NCBI GenBank assembly: GCA_029242765.1
Contig: JAQWTJ010000038.1
Location: 91,467 to 155,466 of the forward strand
DNA from: Flavobacteriales bacterium
GTDB lineage: Bacteria > Bacteroidota > Bacteroidia > Flavobacteriales_D > Sanyastnellaceae
Direction of reading: 5' to 3'
Length of the DNA stretch: 64,000 nucleotides
Part shown: one piece after another, positions 27,527-37,782 of the stretch
How the letters are laid out: each line of letters begins with the position of its first letter
Position numbering within the stretch: the first letter of the stretch is position 1
Notes under the pieces: model-generated
Seen by the model: only the letters and a program-made list of their open reading frames with translations
Database searches by the model: none
Told to the model about the DNA's origin: nothing
Program-made: the position numbers and the translations under genes

Positions 27527-30045
27527 AAGCGAACCTCACATTTTCCACAATCGCAGTGCTTTCGCTGCTGACCCTCGGGTCGATCCAGGCGCAGACCTTG
27601 GACCTTGCCATCCCTCAGGATTATCGAATTGCGGGCTTGACAGTGATGGGCGCAGAGTACACGGATGTCCAGGCCATCAAATTGTTCACCGGTTTGAAGG
27701 TGGGCGAAGAAATTCGTATTCCCGGCGACCGCATTGCGCGAGCCATTCACAACTTGTGGGACCAGCGTCTTTTTGACGACGTCTCAGTGGAGGTGGCTGA
27801 ACGCCGCGAACAAGACGTCTACCTGGTGGTCCGTGTCCTAGAGATTCCTCGTTTGAGTCATTACGGGTTTGACGGTGTCAAGCGGAGCGAGCAGGAGACC
27901 TTGCGCGACAAGCTCGACATCGTTCGGGGCCAGGTGGTGAACAATCATTTGCGCGCGACCACGCGCCGCATCTTGCTGGACCACTACTATGAGAAGGGTT
28001 ATTTCGATGCTGAAATTGCTATAAAAGTCATCCCGGATTCCATCCTAGATAATGCAGCCTCGGTGCATATCGATATCCACAAGGGAGAGAAGATCAAGAT
28101 TGGGGAACTGAGTATTATTGGAGCGGTGGAGCTGAAGGAGAAGGTGCTGCTTCGAAAGATGAAGAACACCAAGGAGCAGACGTTCTTGCGAATTTTCAAG
28201 CCTTCGAAATACCTCGCCAGTGACTTTCAGGACGACCTCGACGCGGTTATTGCGTACTACAATACTGAGGGTTTTCGCAACGCAAGAATTGCAGGCGACA
28301 GCTTGTATCGCACGCCTGAAGGTGAATTGGGCATTGCCGTCACCGTGAACGAGGGCCACCGCTTTTATTTCCGCGAGATCAGCTTCACAGGCAACACGAA
28401 ATATCGCACGACCCAACTCGATTCCATTTTAGGTATCAAGCGTGGCGACATCTATAATGTAGCAGAGCTTGAGCAACGCATTTTCATGAATCCCAAGGGG
28501 ATGGACCTGTCGGCCTTGTACAGCGACGACGGCTATCTCACGTTTCGCGCCATGCCCGTTGAGATTCGCGCCGAAGGCGATAGCATCGATCTGGAGATTC
28601 GCTTGATGGAAGGCAAGCAGTTTCGCATTGGTCAAGTCACCATCCGGGGCAACACCAAGACGAACGACAACGTGGCACTGCGAGAGGTCCGCACTCAGCC
28701 GGGCGAGCTGTTTTCGCGAACGGACGTTATCCGAACACAGCGCGAGCTTTCTCAGTTGAATTATTTCAATCCGGAGGCCTTTCAGATCAACCCCGTCCAG
28801 AACCCCGAAGAGGGAACGGTTGACATTGAGTACGTCGTAGAGGAGAAGCCGACGGATCAAATTGAGCTGCAAGGCGGTTGGGGCGGCGGACGCATCGTGG
28901 GCTCATTGGGGGTGACCTTCAACAACTTTGCGCTGAAAAAGGTCTTCGAGAGAGACACTTGGCGCCCAGTGCCCATGGGCGACGGCCAGCGAATTTCAAT
29001 ACGCGCCCAATCCAACGGCTTATATTTCCAGAGCTACAACCTGAGTTTCACTGAGCCGTGGTTGGGGGGCAAGAAGCCCAACGGACTGACTGTGGGGATG
29101 TGGCGCTCGATTCAGTCCAATGGATTGCCAAAGAAAATCGAGGGCGAGCCCAACCCCGACCGCCAGACTTTGATGATTTCAGGTGTCTCAGCTAGCCTTG
29201 GCCAGCGCTGGAAGCGTCCTGACGACTGGTTTGTTATGAGCTTGGGCTTGGCGTATCAGCGCTTTGACTTTGACGACTACAACAGTGGACTGTTCAGCTT
29301 CACAGACGGCCGTTCGAACAACATTGCCCTGACCTTCAACCTTTCGCGCAATTCGGTGAGCGATCCGATCTTCCCGGTTTGGGGTTCGGAAATTCGCTTC
29401 AGTGTGAAGGCCACGCCACCATACAGCGCATTCCAGCCGGACCGTGATTGGTCTGGTGCGACGGATCAGGAAAAATTTAGATTTGTGGAATACCACAAAT
29501 GGAAATTTGCTGCCAACTGGTATACACCTCTGACAACATCGGGAGGCGAAAACCCCCGTTCTCTTGTGCTGCACACCTACTTTGGTGCGGGCCTGATTGG
29601 CTTGTACAACGCGCAACTGGGTCTGTCTCCTTTTGAGCGCTTTTACCTGGGCGGCGTGTTCCTCAGCGGCTACGTGCTGGACGGCCGGGAGATTATTTCT
29701 CTGCGCGGATACGACAACCTTTCATTGACGGAACCCGACCAGAACACAGGTGCTCCAGCCATCACCAAGTACGGTTTCGAGCTGCGTTACCCGCTTTCGA
29801 CCAACCCCAGCGCGACCATTTACACGATGGCTTTCATGGAGGCGGGCCGGACCTGGGAGAACGCCGAGCGCTTCAACCCCTTTGATGCGTACCGCTCTGC
29901 CGGTGTGGGCATGCGCATCTTTTTACCCATGTTCGGACTGCTTGGTTTGGACTATGGTTGGCGCCTAGACGATGTGCCAGCGGCCCCCTCAATGTCTCAG
30001 GGGCAGTTCCACTTTTCAATGGGGATGAACATTGGCGACCTTTGA
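27523..30045 (+). CDS. bamA: Outer membrane assembly factor BamA (GTG start)
   Basis: POTRA repeats followed by a barrel; IEYVVEEKPTDQIELQGGWGGG..; GTGA overlap with uppS. Confidence 0.93.
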   Translation: MKANLTFSTIAVLSLLTLGSIQAQTLDLAIPQDYRIAGLTVMGAEYTDVQAIKLFTGLKVGEEIRIPGDRIARAIHNLWDQRLFDDVSVEVAERREQDVYLVVRVLEIPRLSHYGFDGVKRSEQETLRDKLDIVRGQVVNNHLRATTRRILLDHYYEKGYFDAEIAIKVIPDSILDNAASVHIDIHKGEKIKIGELSIIGAVELKEKVLLRKMKNTKEQTFLRIFKPSKYLASDFQDDLDAVIAYYNTEGFRNARIAGDSLYRTPEGELGIAVTVNEGHRFYFREISFTGNTKYRTTQLDSILGIKRGDIYNVAELEQRIFMNPKGMDLSALYSDDGYLTFRAMPVEIRAEGDSIDLEIRLMEGKQFRIGQVTIRGNTKTNDNVALREVRTQPGELFSRTDVIRTQRELSQLNYFNPEAFQINPVQNPEEGTVDIEYVVEEKPTDQIELQGGWGGGRIVGSLGVTFNNFALKKVFERDTWRPVPMGDGQRISIRAQSNGLYFQSYNLSFTEPWLGGKKPNGLTVGMWRSIQSNGLPKKIEGEPNPDRQTLMISGVSASLGQRWKRPDDWFVMSLGLAYQRFDFDDYNSGLFSFTDGRSNNIALTFNLSRNSVSDPIFPVWGSEIRFSVKATPPYSAFQPDRDWSGATDQEKFRFVEYHKWKFAANWYTPLTTSGGENPRSLVLHTYFGAGLIGLYNAQLGLSPFERFYLGGVFLSGYVLDGREIISLRGYDNLSLTEPDQNTGAPAITKYGFELRYPLSTNPSATIYTMAFMEAGRTWENAERFNPFDAYRSAGVGMRIFLPMFGLLGLDYGWRLDDVPAAPSMSQGQFHFSMGMNIGDL

Positions 30046-30081
30046 CGCACTTGCTTTACTAATTTCACGTTCGATAAACAC

Positions 30082-30801
30082 ATGATTTCTACGATGCAGA
30101 CCCCCATGCTGATTCTTCGCAAAGTTTCCCTCGCGCTGTGCCTATTGTGCGCAGGCGCAATTGTTTCTACGGTTTCAGCCCAGAAGTATGCCTATCTCGA
30201 TTCGGAATATGTCCTCTCGCACTTGCCACAATATGCCGATGCGCAGACCGAGCTGAATTCTCTAGCAAAAGATTGGCTGACAGAGATTGAGGAAAAGCTT
30301 GAAGCGGCGGCCCAGCTCGAAACGGCTTACCGTGCAGAGCGCGTGCTGCTCACCCCGGAAATGCGCCGCAAACGTGAGGACGCCATCGCTTCCAAGCGGT
30401 CGGAGGCCACGGATATGCAGAAGGCAAAATTCGGCGTCGAGGGCGAGCTGTTTCAAAAACGCCAAGAGCTGATTCAACCGGTGCAGGACGAGATCTTTGT
30501 CGTGCTCAAGGATTTGTCTGCGGCCCGTGGATACATGGTGATTTTTGACAAGAGCAAGCAATCCAACATGCTTTATACGAACCCCAAATACGACATCTCG
30601 GACCGGGTGATCAAGGAATTGGGATTCAAGCCAGGAGAGATTATTGAAGAGGAGACGGAGGAGCGCGGTGAGACGCTTCAAGATCGTGTTGACGGTGCCC
30701 TAGACAAGGGCAAGGAAAAGATCAACGACACGAAAAACGACATGCGCAACCGCGTAGGCAGTGCGGGCGGTGGAGCGACCGACCGACCCAGCAAGCACTA
30801 A
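30082..30801 (+). CDS. OmpH/Skp family periplasmic chaperone (1)
   Basis: QKYAYLDSEYVLSHLPQYADAQTELNSLAKDWLTEIEEKLEAA.., immediately after bamA. Confidence 0.88.
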   Translation: MISTMQTPMLILRKVSLALCLLCAGAIVSTVSAQKYAYLDSEYVLSHLPQYADAQTELNSLAKDWLTEIEEKLEAAAQLETAYRAERVLLTPEMRRKREDAIASKRSEATDMQKAKFGVEGELFQKRQELIQPVQDEIFVVLKDLSAARGYMVIFDKSKQSNMLYTNPKYDISDRVIKELGFKPGEIIEEETEERGETLQDRVDGALDKGKEKINDTKNDMRNRVGSAGGGATDRPSKH

Positions 30802-30847
30802 TGCAGCGCCATTTGCAGAAAAAAACCACTTTTACTATCAGAACATC

Positions 30848-31351
30848 ATGAAGCACACGCTACTCATCCTCGGCCTTTTGGTGGCCACTCTAGGGGCTCA
30901 GGCTCAACAAGCCGTTCCAAAATTTGGGCACATCGACACCCAAGCTTTACTGGCCTCCATGCCGGAGCGCCTGACGGTTCAATCTCAAATTGAGGAGCAA
31001 GCCGGCATGTACGAGCAGGAGATAATTCGCATGCAGGGCGATTTTGAGTCGAAGTATCGCGAGTACATTGACAAGGCTGAGACCTGGCCGGCGGCTATTC
31101 GTCAGCAGAAGGAAAGCGAGTTGCAACAAGACCAAGCGGGCCTCGAGCAGTTCTCACAAACGGTGCAGCAGGAAATGGCGACGCTTGAGGCGCAGCTGCT
31201 CTCTCCTATGATTGAGCGAGCGCGGCTTGCCATTGAGGAACTCGGCGCGGCCGAGGGCTTTACGTACATCTTCGATACCTCAACGGGTGGAACGGTGTGG
31301 AACGGCGGCACGGACGTGTTGCCGATGGTCAAAGCCAAGCTCGGAATTTGA
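30848..31351 (+). CDS. OmpH/Skp family periplasmic chaperone (2)
   Basis: Signal peptide MKHTLLILGLLVATLGAQAQ; PKFGHIDTQALLASMPERLTVQSQIEEQAGMYEQEI.., tandem with the first OmpH. Confidence 0.88.
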   Translation: MKHTLLILGLLVATLGAQAQQAVPKFGHIDTQALLASMPERLTVQSQIEEQAGMYEQEIIRMQGDFESKYREYIDKAETWPAAIRQQKESELQQDQAGLEQFSQTVQQEMATLEAQLLSPMIERARLAIEELGAAEGFTYIFDTSTGGTVWNGGTDVLPMVKAKLGI

Positions 31352-32208
31352 GTCAAGCCGATGCATCGGCGCCCGTGAAAGCATCGGCACCCGTCGGCGT
31401 TTTTGACTCGGGTATCGGTGGATTGACGGTGGCTCATGCCATTGGTGAGAGGCTGCCTTTGGAGCGCATTCACTATTTCGGCGACACTGCACACATGCCG
31501 TACGGAGAGCGATCTCCGGCATTGGTTCGTCGTTATGCAGTTCGCATTGCGCGCCATCTCGTTGATAAGGGCTGCAAGGCTTTGGTGATTGCGTGCAATA
31601 CAGCATCGGCCAATGCACTCGATGCGGTGCGTGAGGAAGTGGGCGATAGGGTGCCGGTTTTGGATGTGGTGGCCCCGGTTGTGGCCCGTGCTGTTGCTTC
31701 TGGTGCCGAGCGCATCGGCGTGGTGGGCACGCGGGCGACTATTACCTCAGGCCTGTACGGGCAGTTGTTGCGCCAAGCTTTCGCAGCGGGTGGAGGGAAC
31801 AGTGATACGCATGACGTGCGTGAATTTGCCACCCCTTTGCTCGCGCCTTTGATTGAAGAAGGCTGGCATACCAACGATATCATTGAGCCGATCATACGTG
31901 GCTACTTGGAGCGTGCGGGATTCGCTGCCGGCGACTTGGACGCTCTGATCTTAGGCTGCACCCACTACCCACTGGCTTCTGCCTCTTTTTCTAAGGTGCT
32001 TGGTGGCGGTACGCATATGCTCGACGCCCCTGAAGCGGTGGCCGAGGCCCTGGCCGAGGTGCTGAGAAATCACGGCTTGGCTTCAGAGGATCAGCGGGGT
32101 GAGCATCGTTTTGAAGTGAGCGATTTGACACCGTCATTCTCGGCTTCAGCTGAGCTGTTTTTTGGAACGGGCTTGAAGCTGCAACCCTTCGACCTTTGGG
32201 CCGACTGA
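31348..32208 (+). CDS. murI: Glutamate racemase (TTG start overlapping the ompH stop)
   Basis: PVGVFDSGIGGLTVAHAI..IHYFGDTAHMPYG..LVIACNTASANAL..LDVVAPV..LILGCTHYPL. Confidence 0.94.
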   Translation: MSQADASAPVKASAPVGVFDSGIGGLTVAHAIGERLPLERIHYFGDTAHMPYGERSPALVRRYAVRIARHLVDKGCKALVIACNTASANALDAVREEVGDRVPVLDVVAPVVARAVASGAERIGVVGTRATITSGLYGQLLRQAFAAGGGNSDTHDVREFATPLLAPLIEEGWHTNDIIEPIIRGYLERAGFAAGDLDALILGCTHYPLASASFSKVLGGGTHMLDAPEAVAEALAEVLRNHGLASEDQRGEHRFEVSDLTPSFSASAELFFGTGLKLQPFDLWAD

Positions 32209-32270
32209 TTCATAGATCGGACTGATCATTGGTTTCCCGCGTATAGCTGGGCACACTTGCATAGCAGGCG

Positions 32271-33770
32271 TTATTGGCCAGCGCGGCGGTATTGTAGGGC
32301 TTCAGCAAGGTCTCGTTTGCTCACATTCTTCCGCCCGTCGAGATCAGCGAGAGTTCGGGCCATCTTTAGCACGCGGTCGTGGCTGCGAGCGCTCAAATGG
32401 TAGGAATTCATGGTCTCAATCAGAAACAGCCGGAGGGCATTCGAGATCTTTACAATGCGCAGTACTTCAGCCGGATTGAGTCGGCTGTTGGTTCGTCCCC
32501 CTGGGTTGCGTTTGCTTTGAATAGCTCGCGCTCGCAGTACTCGCGCTTTGCGCACTCCGACGCTGTCCCCGGTGAACTTGCGGGGGTCGAGCGCTCGCAG
32601 ATTCACCGGGTGAATGTCGAGTTGAATGTCGATGCGGTCCAGCAGCGGCCCGCTGAATCGCCTGCGGTAGGCCGTGATGCGGTGTTCTGAGCAGTCGCAA
32701 CGGCGGCTCACATGTCCAAGGTAGCCGCAAGGGCAGGGATTGGTCGCGGCGATGAGTTGAAATTCACAAGGGAAGTCCACCGAGACTTGAGCTCGCGAAA
32801 TGGTGATGCGGCCCGATTCAAGGGGGGCTCGCAGGGCGTTAAGCACGTGCCGATCCCACTCTCCGAGCTCGTCGAGAAATAGCACCCCGCCGTGGGCCAA
32901 GCTGATTTCACCCGGACGCGGATCTGCGCCTCCGCCTAAGAGGGTGGTCTGCGTGGTGCTGTGGTGAACCGCTCGAAAGGGACGTCCGAATTTGTGCTGT
33001 CCCGAGGATTTCTTGCGGACCGAGTGGATGCGGCTGACTTGAATTTGCTCGGCGGCTGTCAAGGGAGGAATCAGCGCGGGTGCGCTCTTGGCAATCATTG
33101 TTTTACCGGCTCCCGGCGGACCGACAAGCAACATGTTGTGCCCCCCGGCCATGGCCAACTCTAACCCGCGCAGGGCAGCCTCTTGGCCTTGCACAGCCCC
33201 TAAAGTGGCTTCAGCTATTTCATTGGCTGCGCCCGCTAGAAGAGCGTCCATTCCGCACGGTGTGGGTTTGAGTTGGACGCTTCCGTTCAAATGCGCGATG
33301 ACGGCGCTCAGGCTGTCTGCGCCGTAGACCGTCACCCCTTGGGCCAGGGCGGCTTCTGCGGCCGACTCCGTGGGCAGCACCATGGTGCGCGCCCGGCTCG
33401 CCATCACCGCAGCGCCCCGGACCGGCCGCAACCCCCCATCAAGGGCTAGTTCCCCCACAAAGAGTATCCCCTCAAGCAGTTCTGCAGCCAATTGCCCGCT
33501 GGCCGCCAAGATGCCCAAGGCCAGGGGCAAGTCGTAGGCCGTGCCCTCTTTGCGCACATCGGCGGGCGCAAGATTCACTGTAATGCCCCGTCCGGGCCAG
33601 TGGTAGCCAGCCACCTCAATTGCCGAGCGCACACGCGTGTGACTTTCGCGCACGGCGCTATTGGGCAGTCCGCCCATTGTGAAATGTATGCCGCGCCCCA
33701 CGCGCACTTCGACGGACACCGCCAATGCGTCCACCCCATGCAGGGCAGCCGCGCTCAATTTAACCAACAT
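32271..33770 (-). CDS. yifB: YifB/ComM family Mg chelatase-like AAA+ ATPase
   Basis: LPNSAVRESHTRVRSAIEVAGYHWPGRGITVNLAPADVRKEGTAYDLPLALGIL; LLVGPPGAGKTMIAK; GVLFLDELGEWDR; AATNPCPCGYLG. Confidence 0.95.
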   Translation of the reverse strand: MLVKLSAAALHGVDALAVSVEVRVGRGIHFTMGGLPNSAVRESHTRVRSAIEVAGYHWPGRGITVNLAPADVRKEGTAYDLPLALGILAASGQLAAELLEGILFVGELALDGGLRPVRGAAVMASRARTMVLPTESAAEAALAQGVTVYGADSLSAVIAHLNGSVQLKPTPCGMDALLAGAANEIAEATLGAVQGQEAALRGLELAMAGGHNMLLVGPPGAGKTMIAKSAPALIPPLTAAEQIQVSRIHSVRKKSSGQHKFGRPFRAVHHSTTQTTLLGGGADPRPGEISLAHGGVLFLDELGEWDRHVLNALRAPLESGRITISRAQVSVDFPCEFQLIAATNPCPCGYLGHVSRRCDCSEHRITAYRRRFSGPLLDRIDIQLDIHPVNLRALDPRKFTGDSVGVRKARVLRARAIQSKRNPGGRTNSRLNPAEVLRIVKISNALRLFLIETMNSYHLSARSHDRVLKMARTLADLDGRKNVSKRDLAEALQYRRAGQ

Positions 33771-33782
33771 GGTTTCTGAAGA

Positions 33783-34364
33783 TCAGCCCGCTTCGATGCG
33801 GTCAATGAAGGCGTGGATGCACTTGATGTGCACTTCTTGGATGCGATCCGCCGCGCCGTTCCAAGGCACGCGCACTTCAAAGTCGCACAAGTCCGCCAAG
33901 GCTCCGCCGTCTTTTCCGGTGAGCCCCACGACGAGCATGCCGTTGCTACGGGCCTGCTCGGCAGCACGCAAGACATTGGCTGAAGCCCCAGAGGTTGAAA
34001 TGGCCAACAACGCGTCCTGTTCCGACCCCACCGCTTCAACAAAGCGGGCGAAGACCTGTTCAAAGCCATAGTCGTTGCTCACACACGTCAAATGCGAGGG
34101 GTCTGAAATGGCAATGGCCGGAAAGGGCTTGCGGTCGTTTCGATAGCGCCCTGTGAGTTCCTCAGCAAAGTGCATTGCATCGCACATCGAGCCCCCGTTG
34201 CCGCAACTGATGATCTTGCCGCCGTTTGCTATGACGCCGGCCAATGCATCGGCAGCGGCAGCCACCGCAGCTATCATCGCCTCATCGCCGAGCATGGTCT
34301 GCAGCACCCCTTGGGCCTGCTCGAAATGTGCGCGTATTTGATCTGTACTGTTCATGTTATTCAT
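33783..34364 (-). CDS. gmhA: D-sedoheptulose 7-phosphate isomerase (SIS domain)
   Basis: [87 protein letters not shown]. Confidence 0.92.
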   Translation of the reverse strand: MNNMNSTDQIRAHFEQAQGVLQTMLGDEAMIAAVAAAADALAGVIANGGKIISCGNGGSMCDAMHFAEELTGRYRNDRKPFPAIAISDPSHLTCVSNDYGFEQVFARFVEAVGSEQDALLAISTSGASANVLRAAEQARSNGMLVVGLTGKDGGALADLCDFEVRVPWNGAADRIQEVHIKCIHAFIDRIEAG

Positions 34365-34379
34365 GCGGCGAAGGTGTGC

Positions 34380-36368
34380 TCAGTCGAGCGTCTTCAAGGA
34401 AGGCTTGTTGTTGCGTTGTGTAGGCGTATGATTATTGTTTGTGAATGTTGCAAGCTCCTTTTTAAGGAATTTGACAAATGGATCCGGGTCGGGGTCGTAG
34501 CCGGCTGTTCCACCGATATGCTCACCGTTTAAATCAATCAATGCGTAGAAGGGCTGCGCGTTGGTTCCGAAGCGGTCCGCCTGCATATAGCTCCACTTTT
34601 TGCCTATGGTTCTGATTTTGAAGGATTTTCCACCGTAAGTCTCATCGCGATAGTCCGCCTCGTCAAGTTTCGTTCGCTCATCCACGTATAAGGAAACCAA
34701 AATCACGTCATTGTTCAGCATGTTGGCCACGCGCGGGTCAGTCCACACCTGCTCTTCCATTTTTCGACAATTCACGCAGGCCCAACCCGTGAAATCCAAT
34801 AGCATCGGCTTGTTCTGCTCTCGGGCAGCGGCAAGCCCTTCTTCGTAATCGTGGAATTGGGCTTCAACAACGCCGTGACCCATTGAAGAGGATGCACCGC
34901 TGCTGCCGTGACCGCTGCTCAATTCGGAGTAAAACATCGGCGGCGGGAAACCGGCAATCAACTTGACAGGCGCCCCCCACGTGCCGGGCAACATATAGAT
35001 GGCCAGCGTCATGAACACCGCACCGGTGGCCCAGCGTGGAACGCTCATCTTCTCAAGCTTACTGTCGTGTGGAAAGCGCAAAGCGCCGAACATGTACAGC
35101 GCGATGGTCAATGAAATCATCACCCAGATGGCGATGAAGAGCTCGCGTTTGAGCAGGCCCAATTGCAGGACCAAATCCGCATTGCTCAAGAATTTGAAGG
35201 CAAAGCCAATTTCGAGCAGTCCGAGGAACACCTTCACAGTGTTGAGCCAACCTCCGCTTTGGGGAAGTGAGTTCAATAAACCAGGGAAAGCAGCGAAAAA
35301 ACTGAAGGGGATGGCCAACGCCAAAGAGAAACCGAACATCACAGCAATCGGGCCTCCGTAATCTCCGGTGGCCGCTCCGGCGAGCGCGCTTCCGATTAGC
35401 GGGCCGGTGCATGAAAACGACACAATCGCCAAGGTGGCCGCCATGAAGAAAATGCCAATCAACCCGCCTTTGTCAGCTTTGGCGTCCATTTTCCCTGCCC
35501 AACTTTGGGGCAATTGGATTTCAAAAGCACCCAAGAAACTCGCACCGAAAATCACGAGAAGCAGGAAGAGAAAGATGTTGAAGAAGGGGTCTGTGGAGAT
35601 GGCGTTCATCACATCAACACCGAACAAGGCCGTAATCAGTAGCCCCAAGCCGGTGTAAATAACGATGATGCTCAGCCCATAAATTGTGGCATTGCGGATG
35701 CCTTCAGCCTTCGTTTTTGACTGCTTCGTGAAGAAGCTCACCGTCATAGGAATCAAGGGAAACACGCAAGGGGTCAACAGCGCTGCAAAGCCCAAGCCCA
35801 TCCCCAAGAAGAAGAGCATCAAGATGCCGCTGTCCTTATCAGAGGAGCCGTGACCGCCGGTCGTTTCCGGGCAGTATTCCGGCTTTTCACTCGCCGGTAG
35901 GGCATCGCTCAATGCGACTGCGTAGAAGGCGTCGTCCGGAGGCAGGCACTTGCTGTCGTCGCATACCATGAAGTAGGCAGAGCCTTTGATGCTGTCCGGT
36001 GCCGTGCCTTCAAATCGAACGGTCTGCACCCACCGCACATCGCCGGCAAAGAACTTCAAGTCCAACATGAAATTCGGGTCGTAGGCCTCAAGTGGGGTGC
36101 ACTCGGCGGCGATGGTATCGGTCTCAACCCCCTCGGTTTCAAAATAAAACGAGGTGGGGATGGGCCCGTACATCGGATCGACCAGCTGGGAGTAGATGTG
36201 CCAATGTTCTTCGAGCGCGGCGTGGTGCACCAAGTCAAAGGTGCCGTCACCGTTGTCAAATAGGGCACGATCCCATTGGATGGGGTCGTATATCTGAGCG
36301 TCAGCCGAGCCCGATGGAACAGCCCATACAGTGATCGCGAGCAGGGCTGAAAGAATGAACTTCTTCAT
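34380..36368 (-). CDS. dsbD: Thiol:disulfide interchange protein DsbD family with C-terminal thioredoxin domain
   Basis: LLTPCVFPLIPMTVSFFTKQSK..SFSCTGPLIGSALAG..LDFTGWACVNCRKMEEQVWTDP (Trx CxxC); N-term region MVCDDSKCLPP. Confidence 0.92.
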   Translation of the reverse strand: MKKFILSALLAITVWAVPSGSADAQIYDPIQWDRALFDNGDGTFDLVHHAALEEHWHIYSQLVDPMYGPIPTSFYFETEGVETDTIAAECTPLEAYDPNFMLDLKFFAGDVRWVQTVRFEGTAPDSIKGSAYFMVCDDSKCLPPDDAFYAVALSDALPASEKPEYCPETTGGHGSSDKDSGILMLFFLGMGLGFAALLTPCVFPLIPMTVSFFTKQSKTKAEGIRNATIYGLSIIVIYTGLGLLITALFGVDVMNAISTDPFFNIFLFLLLVIFGASFLGAFEIQLPQSWAGKMDAKADKGGLIGIFFMAATLAIVSFSCTGPLIGSALAGAATGDYGGPIAVMFGFSLALAIPFSFFAAFPGLLNSLPQSGGWLNTVKVFLGLLEIGFAFKFLSNADLVLQLGLLKRELFIAIWVMISLTIALYMFGALRFPHDSKLEKMSVPRWATGAVFMTLAIYMLPGTWGAPVKLIAGFPPPMFYSELSSGHGSSGASSSMGHGVVEAQFHDYEEGLAAAREQNKPMLLDFTGWACVNCRKMEEQVWTDPRVANMLNNDVILVSLYVDERTKLDEADYRDETYGGKSFKIRTIGKKWSYMQADRFGTNAQPFYALIDLNGEHIGGTAGYDPDPDPFVKFLKKELATFTNNNHTPTQRNNKPSLKTLD

Positions 36369-36417
36369 AAGGTTTCAAATGCGGGCAGAAGATACGCCGC
36401 CTAGCGCGTGCAGCAGG

Positions 36418-37782
36418 TCACTCGGCTGCTAAGTCTTGTGAAGTTTTGTGCGTAAAGGTGGTGACGCTTCTGGTTTGGGTCGTGATGGCAAATTCAGCAG
36501 AGATTCGCACGCCTACGACCCATGCAATTTTTCCTGCAGATTCCAACACGAGCGTTCCCGCTTTTTGCTCGGCGCTGCAGCCCCGTCGGTTGAGCAAGTC
36601 GCTGACTTTCTGGCTCCCTTCCATGCCGAGCGGGTGGAAGCGATCGCCAGCTTTCCAAGTCCGGAGTTGCAAAGGCCAATCCAACTGCTCACCATCGAGC
36701 TGGGCTGTGCTTGCCGCACAGTCGATGGTCCAATCCGATGCGGTGTTCCAGGTCAAGTGGGCGTTGGCCTCTGGTGCGTTCTTATTCAGCGTTTCAGCTT
36801 GAGGGGCCAACAACTTCATAATTTCTAAGTGATTGCCTTTCACGATCAGCCGATGTGTCGGGCTTTGCAAGGGGGTGTGGGCTTCACGGCGGACGAGTTT
36901 CAACAACAGCTCGTTGTTTTTTGCACCCAGTCCGGTGTGCCGTGCTACGGAATCGGCGGCCAGATGTGGGGTGGCGCTGTCGGTGAAGAGGCGCAACGGG
37001 ATATGCGCGCCTTTTTCGAGCAGTTCATGAAGCGGTGCAAGGGCTGGTAGGGCGGCGCCGTGCGCCTCGGCCGCCAGCACAGCGAGCCGCGCCAAGGGCG
37101 CTTCAAATCCAGGCCGGATATCGCGCATCAGTGGCAGCAACTCATGCCGGATGCGGCTGCGCAAATAGTGGGGGTCGTCGTTGGAGGCGTCTTCACGCCA
37201 GCTCAGGTTATGAGCCTTGAGCGCTGCGATGAGGTCGGCCCGTGTCAGTTCGAGTAGGGGCCTAACCAAGGGGTAGTCGCGCTCATCACTGCGCAAGGCC
37301 ATGCCAGAAAACCCGCGCAAGGATCCGCCCCGCATTAGATGCAACATCCGAGTTTCGAGTTGGTCGTCCGCGTGGTGGGCTGTGAGTACAGCCGCATACG
37401 AGTCGCCTTTGATGGGCGATCCGAGGGTTTGGGCCAACCGACCGAATGCGGCATAGCGCAAATGCCGCGCGGCCTCTTGCACGCCCCCGCCGCGTTGCTG
37501 TGCCTCCTCTGCTGCATCGACTTGGACAAGGTGAAAAGGGACGCTGTTCTCCTCACAGACGTCGCGGACAAATTCGGCGTCTTTGAGGCTGGCTTCACCT
37601 CGGAGCCCGTGCTCCACATGCACCACGGAAAAATCACGCGCCCGCAATGGGTCCTTGCGTAAGTTGCAACAGGCGTGCAGCAACGCCATGGAATCAGCGC
37701 CTCCAGAAACGCCCAACAGCAGGTGCTGATCTCGCGGAACTTCCGAGCGCTCCAAAGCCGATTCGATGGCGTTTTCAAGCAT
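36418..37782 (-). CDS. tilS: tRNA(Ile)-lysidine synthetase
   Basis: MLENAIESALERSEVPRDQHLLLGVSGGADSMALLHAC (PP-loop SGGxDS), LTAHHADDQLETRMLHLMRGGSLRGFSGM. Confidence 0.94.
   Translation of the reverse strand: MLENAIESALERSEVPRDQHLLLGVSGGADSMALLHACCNLRKDPLRARDFSVVHVEHGLRGEASLKDAEFVRDVCEENSVPFHLVQVDAAEEAQQRGGGVQEAARHLRYAAFGRLAQTLGSPIKGDSYAAVLTAHHADDQLETRMLHLMRGGSLRGFSGMALRSDERDYPLVRPLLELTRADLIAALKAHNLSWREDASNDDPHYLRSRIRHELLPLMRDIRPGFEAPLARLAVLAAEAHGAALPALAPLHELLEKGAHIPLRLFTDSATPHLAADSVARHTGLGAKNNELLLKLVRREAHTPLQSPTHRLIVKGNHLEIMKLLAPQAETLNKNAPEANAHLTWNTASDWTIDCAASTAQLDGEQLDWPLQLRTWKAGDRFHPLGMEGSQKVSDLLNRRGCSAEQKAGTLVLESAGKIAWVVGVRISAEFAITTQTRSVTTFTHKTSQDLAAE

Noticed and set aside
33783-34364. 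gmhA as part of a local heptose/LPS gene cluster
   Set aside because: gmhA is surrounded by yifB and dsbD, far from the GT9 gene and O-antigen ligase; co-function is plausible but no cluster is present.
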